DNA of 64,000 nt from Dehalobacterium sp040766325 (GCA_040766325.1 JAXGQR010000002.1:276896-340895), one strand, 5' to 3'; numbered from the stretch's first letter, positions 34,599 through 43,940 are shown. Notes: generated by a model not told the origin, from the sequence alone. Numbers and translations are program-made.

Positions 34599-35207
34599 CT
34601 AAGGAAAATCCTCCCACGTTTTGCTGAGCACCCGAAAAGGTAAACCGTCTACATACATAAAATGATGACCCAAAGCTTGCGCCTCCTCCGGGTTGTGAGT
34701 GATGATCAGGGCAGTTTTCCCCTGGAGCTCTTCTTTCAAGAGGGTAAGAATCTGTCCTGCAGTTCTAGGATCCAACCCCTGTAAGGGTTCGTCAAAAAAA
34801 TAATAATCCCCGCCAAAAGCCAAAGCTCGGGCAATGACCAATCTCCTTTGCATCCCACCGCTTAATTCCCCGGGGCGTCTTTGAGCATCTTCTTTAAGTC
34901 CAACCTTTTCCAGATAAGCGCGCGCCCTTTCTTTTTTGACCCCTAAAAAGGTAATATTTTCTTCCCCGTTCAGCGACGCCAGAAGTCTGTTTTCCTGAAA
35001 AATAAATGTCTTTCTCCGATTCTCAAAACCAGTAATTGTACCTCGATCCGGTTTAAGCAAACCGGCAGCCAAATGAAGAAGCGTCGTTTTCCCGCATCCG
35101 GAAGGTCCCAAAATACAGGTGGTTTGTTGGTCAGGAAAGCTCAGATCCAGCTGATTCAGGACCATTTTTTCCCCAAATGATTTGCTTACACCGCGAAAAC
35201 AAATCAT
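34599..35207 (-). CDS. ABC transporter ATP-binding protein (SsuB/TauB-like)
   Basis: A 202-residue ATPase with Walker A GPSGCGKTT, signature LSGGMQRRLVIA and Walker B DYYFFDEPLQGLD. It is short for the family but complete to the switch histidine (ALIITHNPEEA). Its ATG overlaps the permease stop (35204-35207). Together with the permease and binding protein it forms a nitrate/sulfonate/taurine-type importer; the cargo is not identifiable. Confidence 0.9.
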   Translation of the reverse strand: MICFRGVSKSFGEKMVLNQLDLSFPDQQTTCILGPSGCGKTTLLHLAAGLLKPDRGTITGFENRRKTFIFQENRLLASLNGEENITFLGVKKERARAYLEKVGLKEDAQRRPGELSGGMQRRLVIARALAFGGDYYFFDEPLQGLDPRTAGQILTLLKEELQGKTALIITHNPEEAQALGHHFMYVDGLPFRVLSKTWEDFP

Positions 35208-35947
35208 AACCCTGCCCCTCCTTTATGGGAACTAATGAAGCTGATCAAAATTTTTTCCAAAATGACACTTAATAAAATCACAACCCCGGTCCAGGCAAAA
35301 AGTTCCGGCGTATCCAGATAAATTTTCGCATCATAAAGAGCACCTCCAATGGAGTTAGGAGGGTTGCAGATGACTTCAGCGGCAATCCCCGCCTTCCAGG
35401 CCATACCCATGCTGGCGGTAATTGCAGCAACAAAAAAAGGCTGCACAGAAGGGAGATAGAGTTTGAAGAAAAGATTTTTTCGTGTTACCTGAAAGGCATG
35501 AGCCATCTCCAACAGTTTCTCGTCCGTCTCTGCAATACCGGTGAAAACATTACTCCATACCACAGGCAGAACAATTAAAAAGGCAGTAAATACAGAAATA
35601 TGCCCCGTGGCAAGCCATACTAAGGCCAAAATGATAAATGAGGCCACCGGGGTGGCTTTAATCACACCCATTAAAGGGGTAAAGAAAGCTTTGCACCAGG
35701 AAGAGACAGTGGTAAGAACAGCTAAAAAACACCCTAAAACAAGTCCCAATAAAAAACCCAAGATGATACGCATCATGGAAGATATGACCGACTGCCAAAA
35801 AAGGGGATCTCTCGTTAATACACCCAAGGTTTTTAGTACCTGCCAGGGACCGGGCAGGAGGATTTCATAACCGATGAAGACAGATAAGGCTTGCCAAATG
35901 ACAAGCCAAATCAAACCGATGATCGTATATTGTAGCGGTTTTTTCAT
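35204..35947 (-). CDS. ABC transporter permease (SsuC/TauC-like)
   Basis: A 247-residue permease with about six transmembrane helices and the cytoplasmic EAA-type loop (ETDEKLLEMAHAFQVTRKN) of the BPD_transp_1 family. It lies between the binding-protein gene, 18 bases upstream, and the ATPase gene, which it overlaps. The substrate is unknown. Confidence 0.9.
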   Translation of the reverse strand: MKKPLQYTIIGLIWLVIWQALSVFIGYEILLPGPWQVLKTLGVLTRDPLFWQSVISSMMRIILGFLLGLVLGCFLAVLTTVSSWCKAFFTPLMGVIKATPVASFIILALVWLATGHISVFTAFLIVLPVVWSNVFTGIAETDEKLLEMAHAFQVTRKNLFFKLYLPSVQPFFVAAITASMGMAWKAGIAAEVICNPPNSIGGALYDAKIYLDTPELFAWTGVVILLSVILEKILISFISSHKGGAGL

Positions 35948-35965
35948 AAAGCTTCTCCTTCCCTG

Positions 35966-36970
35966 TTACGGCATCAGATAAAAATTGTCATCTGGAATCT
36001 GACCGCCAATACTTTTGGGATTAGCCGCAAAAAGAATTTGGTAGAAATTGTTCAGAGATGTTTTCATCTCCTCCCCGGTAGCAAAAACAATATGGGCATT
36101 GGGGATTGCCTTTAAGGCGATATTCATGGGCATGATATCGTACTTTTCAATGAGCCGGGCGCTTTCCTCTATGTTCTCATTGGTAAAGGACACCGACTGC
36201 TCATATTCTTTGAGAAAATTGGCAATGGCTTCCGGATGATTTTCAGCAAAATCCTTCCGCACAGCGATCGCACCCATTGATAAAAGACCTGCTCCCGTTT
36301 GATTCCACTCCTCTGTTAAATCCGCGACAATGCGAAAAGAATCTTCTGCACTTAAAAGGGAGGTAACAAAAGGCTCCGGCAGGACAGCATAATCATATTT
36401 TCCTGTTTTAGTCAAAGTTACCGCCTCGGAATGCTCCGTCACGTAGTCCACAGTGAGATTTTTCCCCGGAGTCAGTCCATTTTGCTCCAGCACATAGGAA
36501 AGAACGTATTCTGCCGTGGTACCCTGACCGGCACTTACTAAGGTTTTCCCCTCCAACTGGGAAAGGTCCGTTACTTCATTACCCTTTTCCACAATGTATA
36601 AAACACCTAAGGTGTTTACGACCAGAACCTGTATCTCTCCTGAGGTTTTTTGATATAAAAGAGCAGCCATATTGGTAGGGATTCCTGCCATATCCAGTTC
36701 TCCGGTAACCAGCTTGGATGTGACCGCGTCAGGCGCACCTTCTATGGTAAAAGTATATTCGTTGGACGTTTGCCCCTGTTCCATTTGTTCCATCAGCCAA
36801 GCCATTCCCATGCCGGTGGGACCTTTCAAAACTGCGATACGCACCGGTGTTTTTGCATCAGATCCTGCATTCGATTCTTCCGGCGCTGAAGATTGTCCAC
36901 ATCCGAATATAAGAACCATACCCAAGGATAAACAAAGCACGAAACAAATGATTTTTATTGGCTTCCTCAT
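35966..36970 (-). CDS. ABC transporter substrate-binding lipoprotein (NMT1/SsuA-like)
   Basis: A 334-residue secreted lipoprotein. The signal peptide ends in a lipobox-like GMVLIFGCGQ, so C24 would be lipidated by Lgt. The body has the type-II periplasmic fold with motifs typical of sulfonate/thiamine-precursor binding proteins (ELDMAGIPTNMAALLYQ, TLVSAGQGTTAEYVLSYV). No riboswitch or marker gene reveals the ligand. The 214-base gap upstream (36971-37184), shared with dinB, shows TATAAT at 37119-37124 for dinB but no clear promoter for this operon. Confidence 0.88.
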   Translation of the reverse strand: MRKPIKIICFVLCLSLGMVLIFGCGQSSAPEESNAGSDAKTPVRIAVLKGPTGMGMAWLMEQMEQGQTSNEYTFTIEGAPDAVTSKLVTGELDMAGIPTNMAALLYQKTSGEIQVLVVNTLGVLYIVEKGNEVTDLSQLEGKTLVSAGQGTTAEYVLSYVLEQNGLTPGKNLTVDYVTEHSEAVTLTKTGKYDYAVLPEPFVTSLLSAEDSFRIVADLTEEWNQTGAGLLSMGAIAVRKDFAENHPEAIANFLKEYEQSVSFTNENIEESARLIEKYDIMPMNIALKAIPNAHIVFATGEEMKTSLNNFYQILFAANPKSIGGQIPDDNFYLMP

Positions 36971-37184
36971 ATTTTCTCCTCCTCTGCTCTCATTTTTAAC
37001 ATTAAACTTTTACTGCTCATTCTTGTGCATTTCCCTGATGAAGAAAATCAAGATTTCCCTATTTACCAGTATATGCTAGTTTTCTGCAGATTTCAAGCCA
37101 CTAGGCCTCATCATCTGCTATAATGAGAAGTAAGAAGTGTCAAAATTTAAGGAACCCTGAATCTGGAAGAAAGGACTGTGACCC

Positions 37185-38408
37185 GTGCCCCCTGTTATTT
37201 TTCTTGTCGATATGAATGCCTTTTTTATCAGTTGTGAAATGACTAGACATCCGGGGCTTAGAGGAAAACCGGCTGCCGTAGCCGGAAATCCTCAAAAACG
37301 TACCGGCATCATCCTAGCTGCAAATTATCAAGCTCGTGCTCAAGGCGTAAAAACCGCCATGGTACTCCATGAAGCATTAAGACTTTGCCCGGGTATGCTT
37401 TTGGTGCCCCCCGATCATGATTTCTATGAGGAAAAGTCTCAGCAAGTAATGGACCTGCTCGCTCAATACTCACCTCTGATCGAGCAAAACAGTATCGATG
37501 AAGCCTGGTTGGACATGACAGGAACAGAAAGCTTGTTTGGCAGTCCGGAGGATGCTGCACAAAAAATTTTATTAGAGATTAAAGACCGACTGGGATTGTG
37601 GTGCTCCATAGGAATTGCGCCAAACAAGTTTCTGGCTAAAATGGCTTCAGAAATGAAAAAACCTCTTGGTATTACTACCTTATGGCCAGATGAAATTGCC
37701 CGCAAGCTTTGGCCCCTACCGGTGCGTTCCATGTACGGAGTGGGGAAAAAAACAGCTGAAAAATTAAATCATATGGGGATTCAAACTATTGGTGATCTGG
37801 CTAAAGTTGATCGAGATCTTTTGGTAAAAAACTTGGGCAAGGGTAGGACGGGAGCACCACCAATACCCCAGGGTGTGGATTTTTCCCCGTTAACACCTCG
37901 GTCTGCGGGAGATATGAAATCCATTGGTCGCTCGAAAACTTTGCCCCAAGACCTCTGGGACCTGGATCAAGCCAAGATTATCCTCTTGGAACTCACCGAG
38001 AGAGTAGGTATCACCGCACGAAAATATCACAAAAAGGGGAATACAGTCCAAATCACCCTAAAATATAGTGACTTTAAAATCGTCACCAGACAAATGACAA
38101 TCCCCCACACCAATGCAACTATAGAAATCTACCATGCCGGTTGTACTCTTTTAGAAGAAAACTGGCAGCGCCAAAAGCCCATTCGTCTCCTGGGTATCAG
38201 CATCAGCGGATTTGATCCGGAAGAGAGTCCGGAACAACTGTCCCTTTTTGATTTAGTCCCTATGCCCCTCACCGATAAGCACAATGAGCGCATTGATCAG
38301 GTTATGGATAAAATTCGCGCGAAACATGGCATGGAAAAAATCCACCGTGGGACCTTGCACTTCTTACATCTTAAGTCCGAGGAGAACGACAAGACTCCTG
38401 ACCGATAA
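37185..38408 (+). CDS. dinB: Y-family DNA polymerase (DinB/Pol IV-like)
   Basis: An error-prone translesion polymerase of 407 residues. The catalytic acidic residues lie in FLVDMNAFF and SIDEAWLDMTG, the thumb contains GVGKKTAEKLNHMGI helix-hairpin-helix, and QLSLFDL near the C-terminus (about 364-370) is a beta-clamp-binding motif. The start is a GTG in a weak context (AAGGACTGTGACCC upstream). The palm begins DMNAFFISCE instead of the more usual DMDAFFASVE. The 3' end overlaps the convergent activase gene by 38 bases. No LexA box was recognised. Confidence 0.92.
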   Translation: MPPVIFLVDMNAFFISCEMTRHPGLRGKPAAVAGNPQKRTGIILAANYQARAQGVKTAMVLHEALRLCPGMLLVPPDHDFYEEKSQQVMDLLAQYSPLIEQNSIDEAWLDMTGTESLFGSPEDAAQKILLEIKDRLGLWCSIGIAPNKFLAKMASEMKKPLGITTLWPDEIARKLWPLPVRSMYGVGKKTAEKLNHMGIQTIGDLAKVDRDLLVKNLGKGRTGAPPIPQGVDFSPLTPRSAGDMKSIGRSKTLPQDLWDLDQAKIILLELTERVGITARKYHKKGNTVQITLKYSDFKIVTRQMTIPHTNATIEIYHAGCTLLEENWQRQKPIRLLGISISGFDPEESPEQLSLFDLVPMPLTDKHNERIDQVMDKIRAKHGMEKIHRGTLHFLHLKSEENDKTPDR

Positions 38409-39150
38409 GGGCTGCCCCAATTGCTCCTGCAATTTGACAATACTCAGGCACGATTATTTTAGTGCCTAATTCTTTTTCCAAGCTTCGGCATACGCCCTGA
38501 TTTAAGGCTACTCCTCCTGTAAAGACGACCTTTTCATAGGATCCCATCTTTTTCACCATAGCTGCTACCCTGCGGGCAAGAGCTTGATGCAGTCCGGAAA
38601 CAATAGCATCTTTAGGCGTACCCTGAGCCAAAAGTCCGATCACTTCCGATTCGGCAAAGACTGTACACATATTGGTAATGGGAGCAGGTTTTACATCCTG
38701 GAATTTACCTAACTCATCCACATCCAAACCCAGCGCCACAGCCATCACGCCCAGAAAACGTCCTGTTCCGGCAGCACATTTATCATTCATCATAAAATCT
38801 AATACTTTTCCTTGGGAAGTAATTTTAATTACTTTGCTATCCTGACCGCCAATATCGATAATTGTATCACCCTCCGGTACCAAAAAAGCAGCTCCTCGGC
38901 CGTGGCAGGTAATTTCTGTGACCTCTTTATCGGCATAAGTAATCGCAATTCTTCCGTAACCGGTAGCCACGATATAGTCAATATCTGCCCGGGTTAAAGC
39001 TTGTCCCTGCAAAAGTTCCTCCAAAATTTCTTGAGCCGCATCCCGGGGGCTCCATCCGGTGGGTCGGATCAGGTAATGGAGCTGATCCTCATTTAAAAGA
39101 ACAATTTTTGTGGAGGTAGAACCTACATCTATGCCAATTGTAATTGCCAT
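38371..39150 (-). CDS. Acyl-CoA dehydratase activase / [4Fe-4S] ATPase (HgdC/BadF family)
   Basis: A 259-residue ASKHA-fold ATPase that forms homodimers bridging one [4Fe-4S] cluster and uses ATP to push one electron into a partner. It has GIDVGSTSTK, GGQDSK (101-106), and the cluster cysteines C125 in MNDKCAAGTG and C162 in NMCTVFAESE. Enzymes of this type activate 2-hydroxyacyl-CoA dehydratases, benzoyl-CoA reductases and double-cubane proteins. Its divergent partner at 39360 is the obvious substrate. Ribosome binding site AAGGAGA. Confidence 0.94.
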   Translation of the reverse strand: MAITIGIDVGSTSTKIVLLNEDQLHYLIRPTGWSPRDAAQEILEELLQGQALTRADIDYIVATGYGRIAITYADKEVTEITCHGRGAAFLVPEGDTIIDIGGQDSKVIKITSQGKVLDFMMNDKCAAGTGRFLGVMAVALGLDVDELGKFQDVKPAPITNMCTVFAESEVIGLLAQGTPKDAIVSGLHQALARRVAAMVKKMGSYEKVVFTGGVALNQGVCRSLEKELGTKIIVPEYCQIAGAIGAALIGQESCRSPRT

Positions 39151-39278
39151 TTTAATTTCTCCTTAAATATAGATTTCAATTATTATTCTACCATGAATTC
39201 AATCAAGAGAGATCATTTCAATGCCTTGATAATCATAGACTTATTTTATGCCGCATTGTTTTACATAGATAAACTTTA

Positions 39279-39308
39279 TTGGTACTAAGGAATAACCACT
39301 TGTATAAT
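39279..39308 (+). promoter_or_regulatory. Candidate promoter for the double-cubane-type reductase operon
   Basis: TTGGTA (39279-39284) and TATAAT (39303-39308) with an 18-base spacer. The leader to the GTG at 39360 is about 45 bases and ends in AAAGGAGG. Confidence 0.55.
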
Positions 39309-39359
39309 TTAAGTAGTATAAGACTCTAGATCAAATATAATAATAAAGGAGGTTATTTT

Positions 39360-40634
39360 GTGGCTGATTATCGTAAAATGTGGACCGATTTAGGAATGGA
39401 TTTAGAAAAACACGATTTACTCTGTGAAGCACTGCCGGATGCTTTTGGCGCTATATACCTGTCCCAGGAAAACCGCCCGGAGGGCATGGATTTTTTTGAC
39501 TTTGTGGTTGCGGAAATCCATGGCGTACGGCCCTCCGAACTAGTGGAGCACCAAAAAAACGGAGGCAAGGTCTTCGGTACCTTCTGTGTTTACATGTGCC
39601 GGATAAGGAAGTGATCTTTGCTGCCGGAGGTATTGCTGGAGTTTATGCGGAGGAGTTCTCAATTCTGGGTTCGGCGAAAGGTGCTTCCGCTAATACATGT
39701 CCTTTAATTAAAGCGTCTGTAGGAGCACGTCTTGACGGCACCTGTCCTTTCAACTAAAATTGCCGATATGTACATAGGTGAAACTACCTGTGACGGCAAG
39801 AAAAAGGCATGGGAAATCTTAAACCAGGAGGTTCCCGTCTATGTCATGGATATTCCGCAAATGAAACGGGAAAAGGATATTCTCGCCTGGGAAGATGAGA
39901 TCAAACTGCTGATAAAAAAAGTTGAGGAGTTTACGGGAAACAAAATCACCCCGGAAACTTTAGCAGATAAAATTAAAATGATCAACGAAAAACGAAAAGC
40001 CTTATCCCGCCTTTATAATGCGCGCAAAAGCTCTCCCGTCCCCATCAGTGGTAAGGATGCACTTTTGGTGACTCAAATCGCCTTTTATGACGATCCAATT
40101 CGTAATGCCACCCAGGTCAATCGGCTCTGTGATGAATTAGAACAAAGAATCGCAGCCGGAGAAGGAGTCTTCCCCGCTGATACCCCGCGCATTCTCATTA
40201 CCGGCACTCCGATGGCAATTCCCAATTGGAAGCTCCATCATATTATCGAAACCAGTGGTGCTGTCGTTGTGGTGGAAGAACTGTGCACCGGAACCCGCTA
40301 TTTTGAGAATCTGGTCGATGAAAGCGGAGAAACTATCGACGAACAAGTAAAAGCCCTTGCAGACCGCTATATGAAAACCAATTGTGCTTGTTTTACGCCA
40401 AACACCGGCCGGATCGATGATATCCTGCGCCTAGCGAAAGAATATCAGGTAGACGGTGTCATTGACTGCAACCTGCAGTTTTGCGGTTTATATTCCACTG
40501 AAAGTCACCTGGTGCAGCAGGTGTTAAAAGAAGCTGGAGTACCGTATATGCATCTGGAAACTGACTACAGTGAGCAGGATATGGAACAACTGCGCACCAG
40601 AGTCCAGGCTTTCCTTGAAATTTTAAAAAAATAG
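39360..40634 (+). pseudogene. Double-cubane-cluster reductase / 2-hydroxyacyl-CoA dehydratase-like protein, frame-disrupted
   Basis: Two open segments in the same frame, 39360-39614 (start GTG with AAAGGAGG) and about 39750-40634, are parts of one protein of about 420 residues. The N-terminal part ends GKVFGTFCVY and the C-terminal part begins KIADMYIGETTCDGKKKAWEI. Between them (39594-39757) the protein continues in changing frames: VPDKEVIFAAGGIA (+2), LCGG (+1), QFWV and KVLP (0), NTCPLIKASVGARLDGTCPF (+2), then frame 0. All these pieces match the family, including the cysteines that should bind the clusters. In-frame stops such as TGA at 39612 break the chain. Sequencing error and true decay are both possible; flanking codons look intact. 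Family call: COG1775/HgdB-like, closest in memory to the double-cubane protein of Carboxydothermus. Confidence 0.82.
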
Positions 40635-40643
40635 GGTTAAACT

Positions 40644-40913
40644 GTGACAAAAGAACTTTATAATTATTATGTGCTCTTCCCCAATCACCATGAGGGTCTG
40701 CGCCTTTATGGTATTTTAAAAGAAGCCGGAGTCAAAGGTTCCATCTCTCCGACACCCCGGGAGGCCAGCAGTTTTTGCGGTATGTCTCTATTGATCCCCC
40801 CGGAGAATGTAGACCGGGTAGAGCAACTGATTCAGGAACATAAGATTAACATTGAAGGTATTGTGAAACTGAAACCTAAGACCACGATTTGGCATAAATC
40901 TGGTGATGATTAA
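40644..40913 (+). CDS. DUF3343 family protein (putative Se/S carrier-like)
   Basis: An 89-residue protein with a ferredoxin-like alpha/beta pattern and a single central cysteine in SSFCGMSLLIPPE. This matches DUF3343, described as a possible selenium or sulfur carrier because it occurs next to SelD/YedF/desulfurase genes. The start is a GTG with a weak AGGG upstream. It lies 9 bases after the reductase stop and 36 bases before a desulfurase, which supports a role in sulfur handling for the cluster. Confidence 0.8.
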   Translation: MTKELYNYYVLFPNHHEGLRLYGILKEAGVKGSISPTPREASSFCGMSLLIPPENVDRVEQLIQEHKINIEGIVKLKPKTTIWHKSGDD

Positions 40914-40949
40914 AGCAAGAATTTTAATCCTTTAAGACCGGAGGGCACA

Positions 40950-42101
40950 ATGAAATCAACCGTTTATCTAGATAATGCAGCTACATCATGGCCGAAACCG
41001 GAGGTAGTTTATCAAACCATAGACAATTATAATCGCCATATCGGTGCTAATCCCGGTCGCGGAAGCAGTAGCCAGACATTAGCCGCGGGAGGTGTCCTTT
41101 TGGATACCCGGGAGATACTGGCTCAGCTCTTTCATATTACGGATATTTCCCGCATCGTTTTTACAAAAAATATTACGGAAGCTCTGAACATAGCGCTAAA
41201 AGGATATCTCAACCCTGGTGATCATATGATAACCAGTTCCATGGAGCATAATGCCGTGGCCCGACCTTTAAGCGTCTTAAAAAACATCGGTGTTGAGGTA
41301 ACTATTGTGCCTTGTGCCTCGGATGGGAGTTTATATCCGCCGGATGTGGAAAAAGCCTGGCAAAATAACACCAAGATGGTCGCTCTCACCTCTGCGTCCA
41401 ATGTAACCGGCACCATCATGCCCATTAAAGAGATAGGTTACATCTGCCGGGAAAGAGGAGGCCTATTTCTCCTTGATTCCGCCCAAGGAGCCGGCATTCT
41501 TCCCATCGATGTAGAGGAGCAAAAGATCGATATTTTGACCTTTACCGGACATAAGGGCCTCTACGGCCCGCAAGGAACGGGAGGGTTTTATCTTCGTCCC
41601 GGTTTGGAACTTCGCTCCTTGATCGAAGGAGGAACAGGTTCCTTATCTGAGGCGATCATCCAACCGGAGTTTCTGCCGGATAAATTCGAAAGCGGCACCC
41701 CTAATACACCTGGCATTGCCGGTTTAGCAGCCGGTGTTCGTTTTGTCTTGGATACCAGCTTAGAAGCTATCCGGCACCATGAGCTGCAACTGATGGCCCA
41801 GCTTACTGATGGCCTGAAAGATATTACCGGCGTCACCCTTTATGGACCTGAGGATAATCTTAGAAGAACATCTGTTCTTTCCCTAAATCTAAAAGGCTTG
41901 GAATGTGGTGAACTGAGCTTCGCCCTAGATGAGAGATTTGGCATCATCACCCGTTCCGGACTCCATTGTGCTCCCCTTGCTCATCAGACGATTGGTACAT
42001 TGCAGCAGGGCACCTGTCGGGTGAGTCTCAGTTATTTTAATAGCCGGGAAGAAATCACCTTTTTTCTGGAAGCTATGAGGAAATTAAGTAGCGAACTATA
42101 A
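40950..42101 (+). CDS. Cysteine desulfurase family protein (class V aminotransferase)
   Basis: A 383-residue PLP enzyme. It has the VYLDNAATSWPKP start, PLP lysine K202 in TGHKGLYGP, and the persulfide cysteine C340 in RSGLHCAPLAH. The GLHCAP active-site loop is typical of the anaerobe-specific desulfurase group rather than IscS/NifS. As the last gene of the reductase operon, with DUF3343 before it, it may supply sulfur (or selenium) for cluster assembly. It differs clearly from the ThiI-linked desulfurase at 1338. Confidence 0.9.
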   Translation: MKSTVYLDNAATSWPKPEVVYQTIDNYNRHIGANPGRGSSSQTLAAGGVLLDTREILAQLFHITDISRIVFTKNITEALNIALKGYLNPGDHMITSSMEHNAVARPLSVLKNIGVEVTIVPCASDGSLYPPDVEKAWQNNTKMVALTSASNVTGTIMPIKEIGYICRERGGLFLLDSAQGAGILPIDVEEQKIDILTFTGHKGLYGPQGTGGFYLRPGLELRSLIEGGTGSLSEAIIQPEFLPDKFESGTPNTPGIAGLAAGVRFVLDTSLEAIRHHELQLMAQLTDGLKDITGVTLYGPEDNLRRTSVLSLNLKGLECGELSFALDERFGIITRSGLHCAPLAHQTIGTLQQGTCRVSLSYFNSREEITFFLEAMRKLSSEL

Positions 42102-42114
42102 AAGTAAGGTCAAT

Positions 42115-42142
42115 AAAAAAAGCGGTGTACACCGCTTTTTTT
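42115..42142. terminator. Bidirectional terminator between the desulfurase and nrfA
   Basis: A perfect 28-base palindrome: A7-GCGGTGT with its complement. It lies between convergent genes. Confidence 0.92.
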
Positions 42143-42188
42143 GACCTAAAAGTAAATCTCTCTTATTCAAACTTATAAAATGAGCATA

Positions 42189-43448
42189 TTATATTGCATC
42201 CTTGGCTAATTGACGGGCCTGATGGGCGTAGTCCATGGCTTTACCCAAATTATTCATAGTATCCATGGGATTATGAAAACCGTAACCATTGGTTACCATC
42301 ACGTAATCCAAATACCAAAACCCTTTACGCAGTGTCTCGTCAGCTTGTTGCAGTAATTCAGCATTGGCTCCGGGGGTGCCCCGGGCAATTTTAATTGCAT
42401 CAATAGCTTGCACGATAGTATTTCCCGCCCGATCTTGAATTTCTTTCGTCTTTTGCTGGGTATCCTCAACTCGTGACTTTAACCAATCACTGCTTTCCCG
42501 GTGACAGACCATGCAGCTTTCCTCGATATTATTGAGGGGGCTGGTCCAATTATGGGAAACAACCTTGTTATTGCCCATCTTGCGATAAGGCATATGGCAG
42601 TCGGCACAGGCCAGCCCTGCCGTCTGATGAGTACTGCCCATGAAGGTTTCATATTCGGCATGACGTGCCTTGATCAAGGGAGTACCGGAATCGGGATGGC
42701 TCCATTCGACAAATCCATCCTCATCATAATAGGCAAGAATCTCATCAGCCTTGACCCCTTTATCCCAAGGGAAGGTAACCTTCTTGGTCTCCTCTTCAAA
42801 ATAATAAGTCACATGACATTGGGCACAGACCAAACTGCGCATCTCTTCTTGACTTGCTTCTTTAATATCTTTTCCCTGGCGGGCAAAGGCTTCAATCAAA
42901 GCCGGCCGGGTAATGGTTAATTCCATAGTTTTAGGATCATGACAATCTAAACAGGCGATGGGATGCTCCAGCTGATCATTGATTTCCTCAAAACCCATCA
43001 GATAATACTCATCCCCATACTTGTCGATCATTTCCGGTATCTGAGAAGACTTACAGGTATTGCAGGCTGCCCCGCTCGAATATCTCTTGGGATGAATCTC
43101 TCGAATATCTTCCAAAGTGTAAACATGTCCTCGAGGTTCATTGAATTCTTCAGCAAAACCCAGCCCAGCATAAATCTTTTCCATGTAGGGTTTGGTCTCA
43201 AAATGGGAAGGTTTTTCTACATTTTCATGATTTTCCAAATAAGTTTGGTAAGTAAGAGGATAATATTGACCCCAGATTGCCGGATCTGCTTCCTTGGCTC
43301 CAATCTCCCCCACAATCTCCCTTTGCAGCTCCTTATTGTTAAAGAAAAAAGAAGATATCCCAAAAGTGATCAGTATTAAAAGAATCGCTCCGACAAAGAT
43401 TATAAGACCCGAATATTTTCCTGATAAATATTTATTAGCCAAAAACAC
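42189..43448 (-). CDS. nrfA: Ammonia-forming cytochrome c nitrite reductase NrfA
   Basis: NrfA reduces nitrite to ammonium with six electrons outside the membrane. The 419-residue protein has an N-terminal membrane anchor (about 13-35) and five haem sites: the active-site CNTCK (129-133, lysine ligand), CLDCH (166-170), CAQCH (208-212, followed by the conserved Tyr region), CADCH (281-285) and CMVCH (312-316). The start is a GTG 3 bases after GGGGG; a TTG two codons later has better spacing, so the exact N-terminus is uncertain. It lies 12 bases downstream of nrfH, its electron donor. Confidence 0.96.
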   Translation of the reverse strand: MFLANKYLSGKYSGLIIFVGAILLILITFGISSFFFNNKELQREIVGEIGAKEADPAIWGQYYPLTYQTYLENHENVEKPSHFETKPYMEKIYAGLGFAEEFNEPRGHVYTLEDIREIHPKRYSSGAACNTCKSSQIPEMIDKYGDEYYLMGFEEINDQLEHPIACLDCHDPKTMELTITRPALIEAFARQGKDIKEASQEEMRSLVCAQCHVTYYFEEETKKVTFPWDKGVKADEILAYYDEDGFVEWSHPDSGTPLIKARHAEYETFMGSTHQTAGLACADCHMPYRKMGNNKVVSHNWTSPLNNIEESCMVCHRESSDWLKSRVEDTQQKTKEIQDRAGNTIVQAIDAIKIARGTPGANAELLQQADETLRKGFWYLDYVMVTNGYGFHNPMDTMNNLGKAMDYAHQARQLAKDAI

Positions 43449-43460
43449 TTACCCCCTTTA

Positions 43461-43886
43461 TCATTTCTTATGAGGAGTACTGCGGTGACAATCAAAACAG
43501 TATTTGCCGCCGCTTTCGCTGGTATCACCAATGTCCCCAAGAAAATCTCCATGACAACGCAGACAGTTATCTTGAATAATACCCTTAGCCATGGGAGACG
43601 CCTGGATATGATAAGGATCTTTATCGAGGACGACACCGATCAGATCTTTCGTTCCCGTATAGGCCTTATAGGTTGCACCGGGTACCAGGCTATGAGGAAT
43701 ATGGCAATTCCCGCAATTGGCCACCTCACGGTGGGCAGAATGCATGTATGTTTCCACTTGTTCATCCATAACGTGACAGGAACCACAAAACTCCGGTTCA
43801 TCAAGTCCCAAAACGGGTAGCTTTGTCATCAAGATCAATCCAAAACCTACGACAAAAATTCCTAGAGTTATTCCTATTTTTTTCAT
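43461..43886 (-). CDS. nrfH: Tetrahaem quinol dehydrogenase NrfH (NapC/NirT family)
   Basis: NrfH takes electrons from menaquinol and feeds NrfA. The 141-residue protein has a single N-terminal transmembrane helix and four haem motifs: CGSCHVM (34-40, with the methionine that ligates haem 1 in NrfH), CGNCH (58-62), CLRCH (108-112) and CFDCH (130-134). Ribosome binding site AGAAGGAGG. With nrfA it forms a two-gene operon and a membrane complex. Confidence 0.95.
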   Translation of the reverse strand: MKKIGITLGIFVVGFGLILMTKLPVLGLDEPEFCGSCHVMDEQVETYMHSAHREVANCGNCHIPHSLVPGATYKAYTGTKDLIGVVLDKDPYHIQASPMAKGIIQDNCLRCHGDFLGDIGDTSESGGKYCFDCHRSTPHKK

Positions 43887-43923
43887 TATCTCCTATGCCC
43901 TCCTTCTGATCAACAAAGTTCTT

Positions 43924-43940
43924 AATTATACCGTATAATT
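43924..43940. promoter_or_regulatory. Palindrome overlapping the nrfHA promoter
   Basis: AATTATAC-C-GTATAATT is a perfect 8-1-8 inverted repeat. Its left arm contains a TATAAT on the minus strand, 38 bases before the nrfH ATG, so it would cover the -10 of nrfHA. It could be an operator. The -10 of topB on the plus strand (44016-44021) lies further away. Confidence 0.5.
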
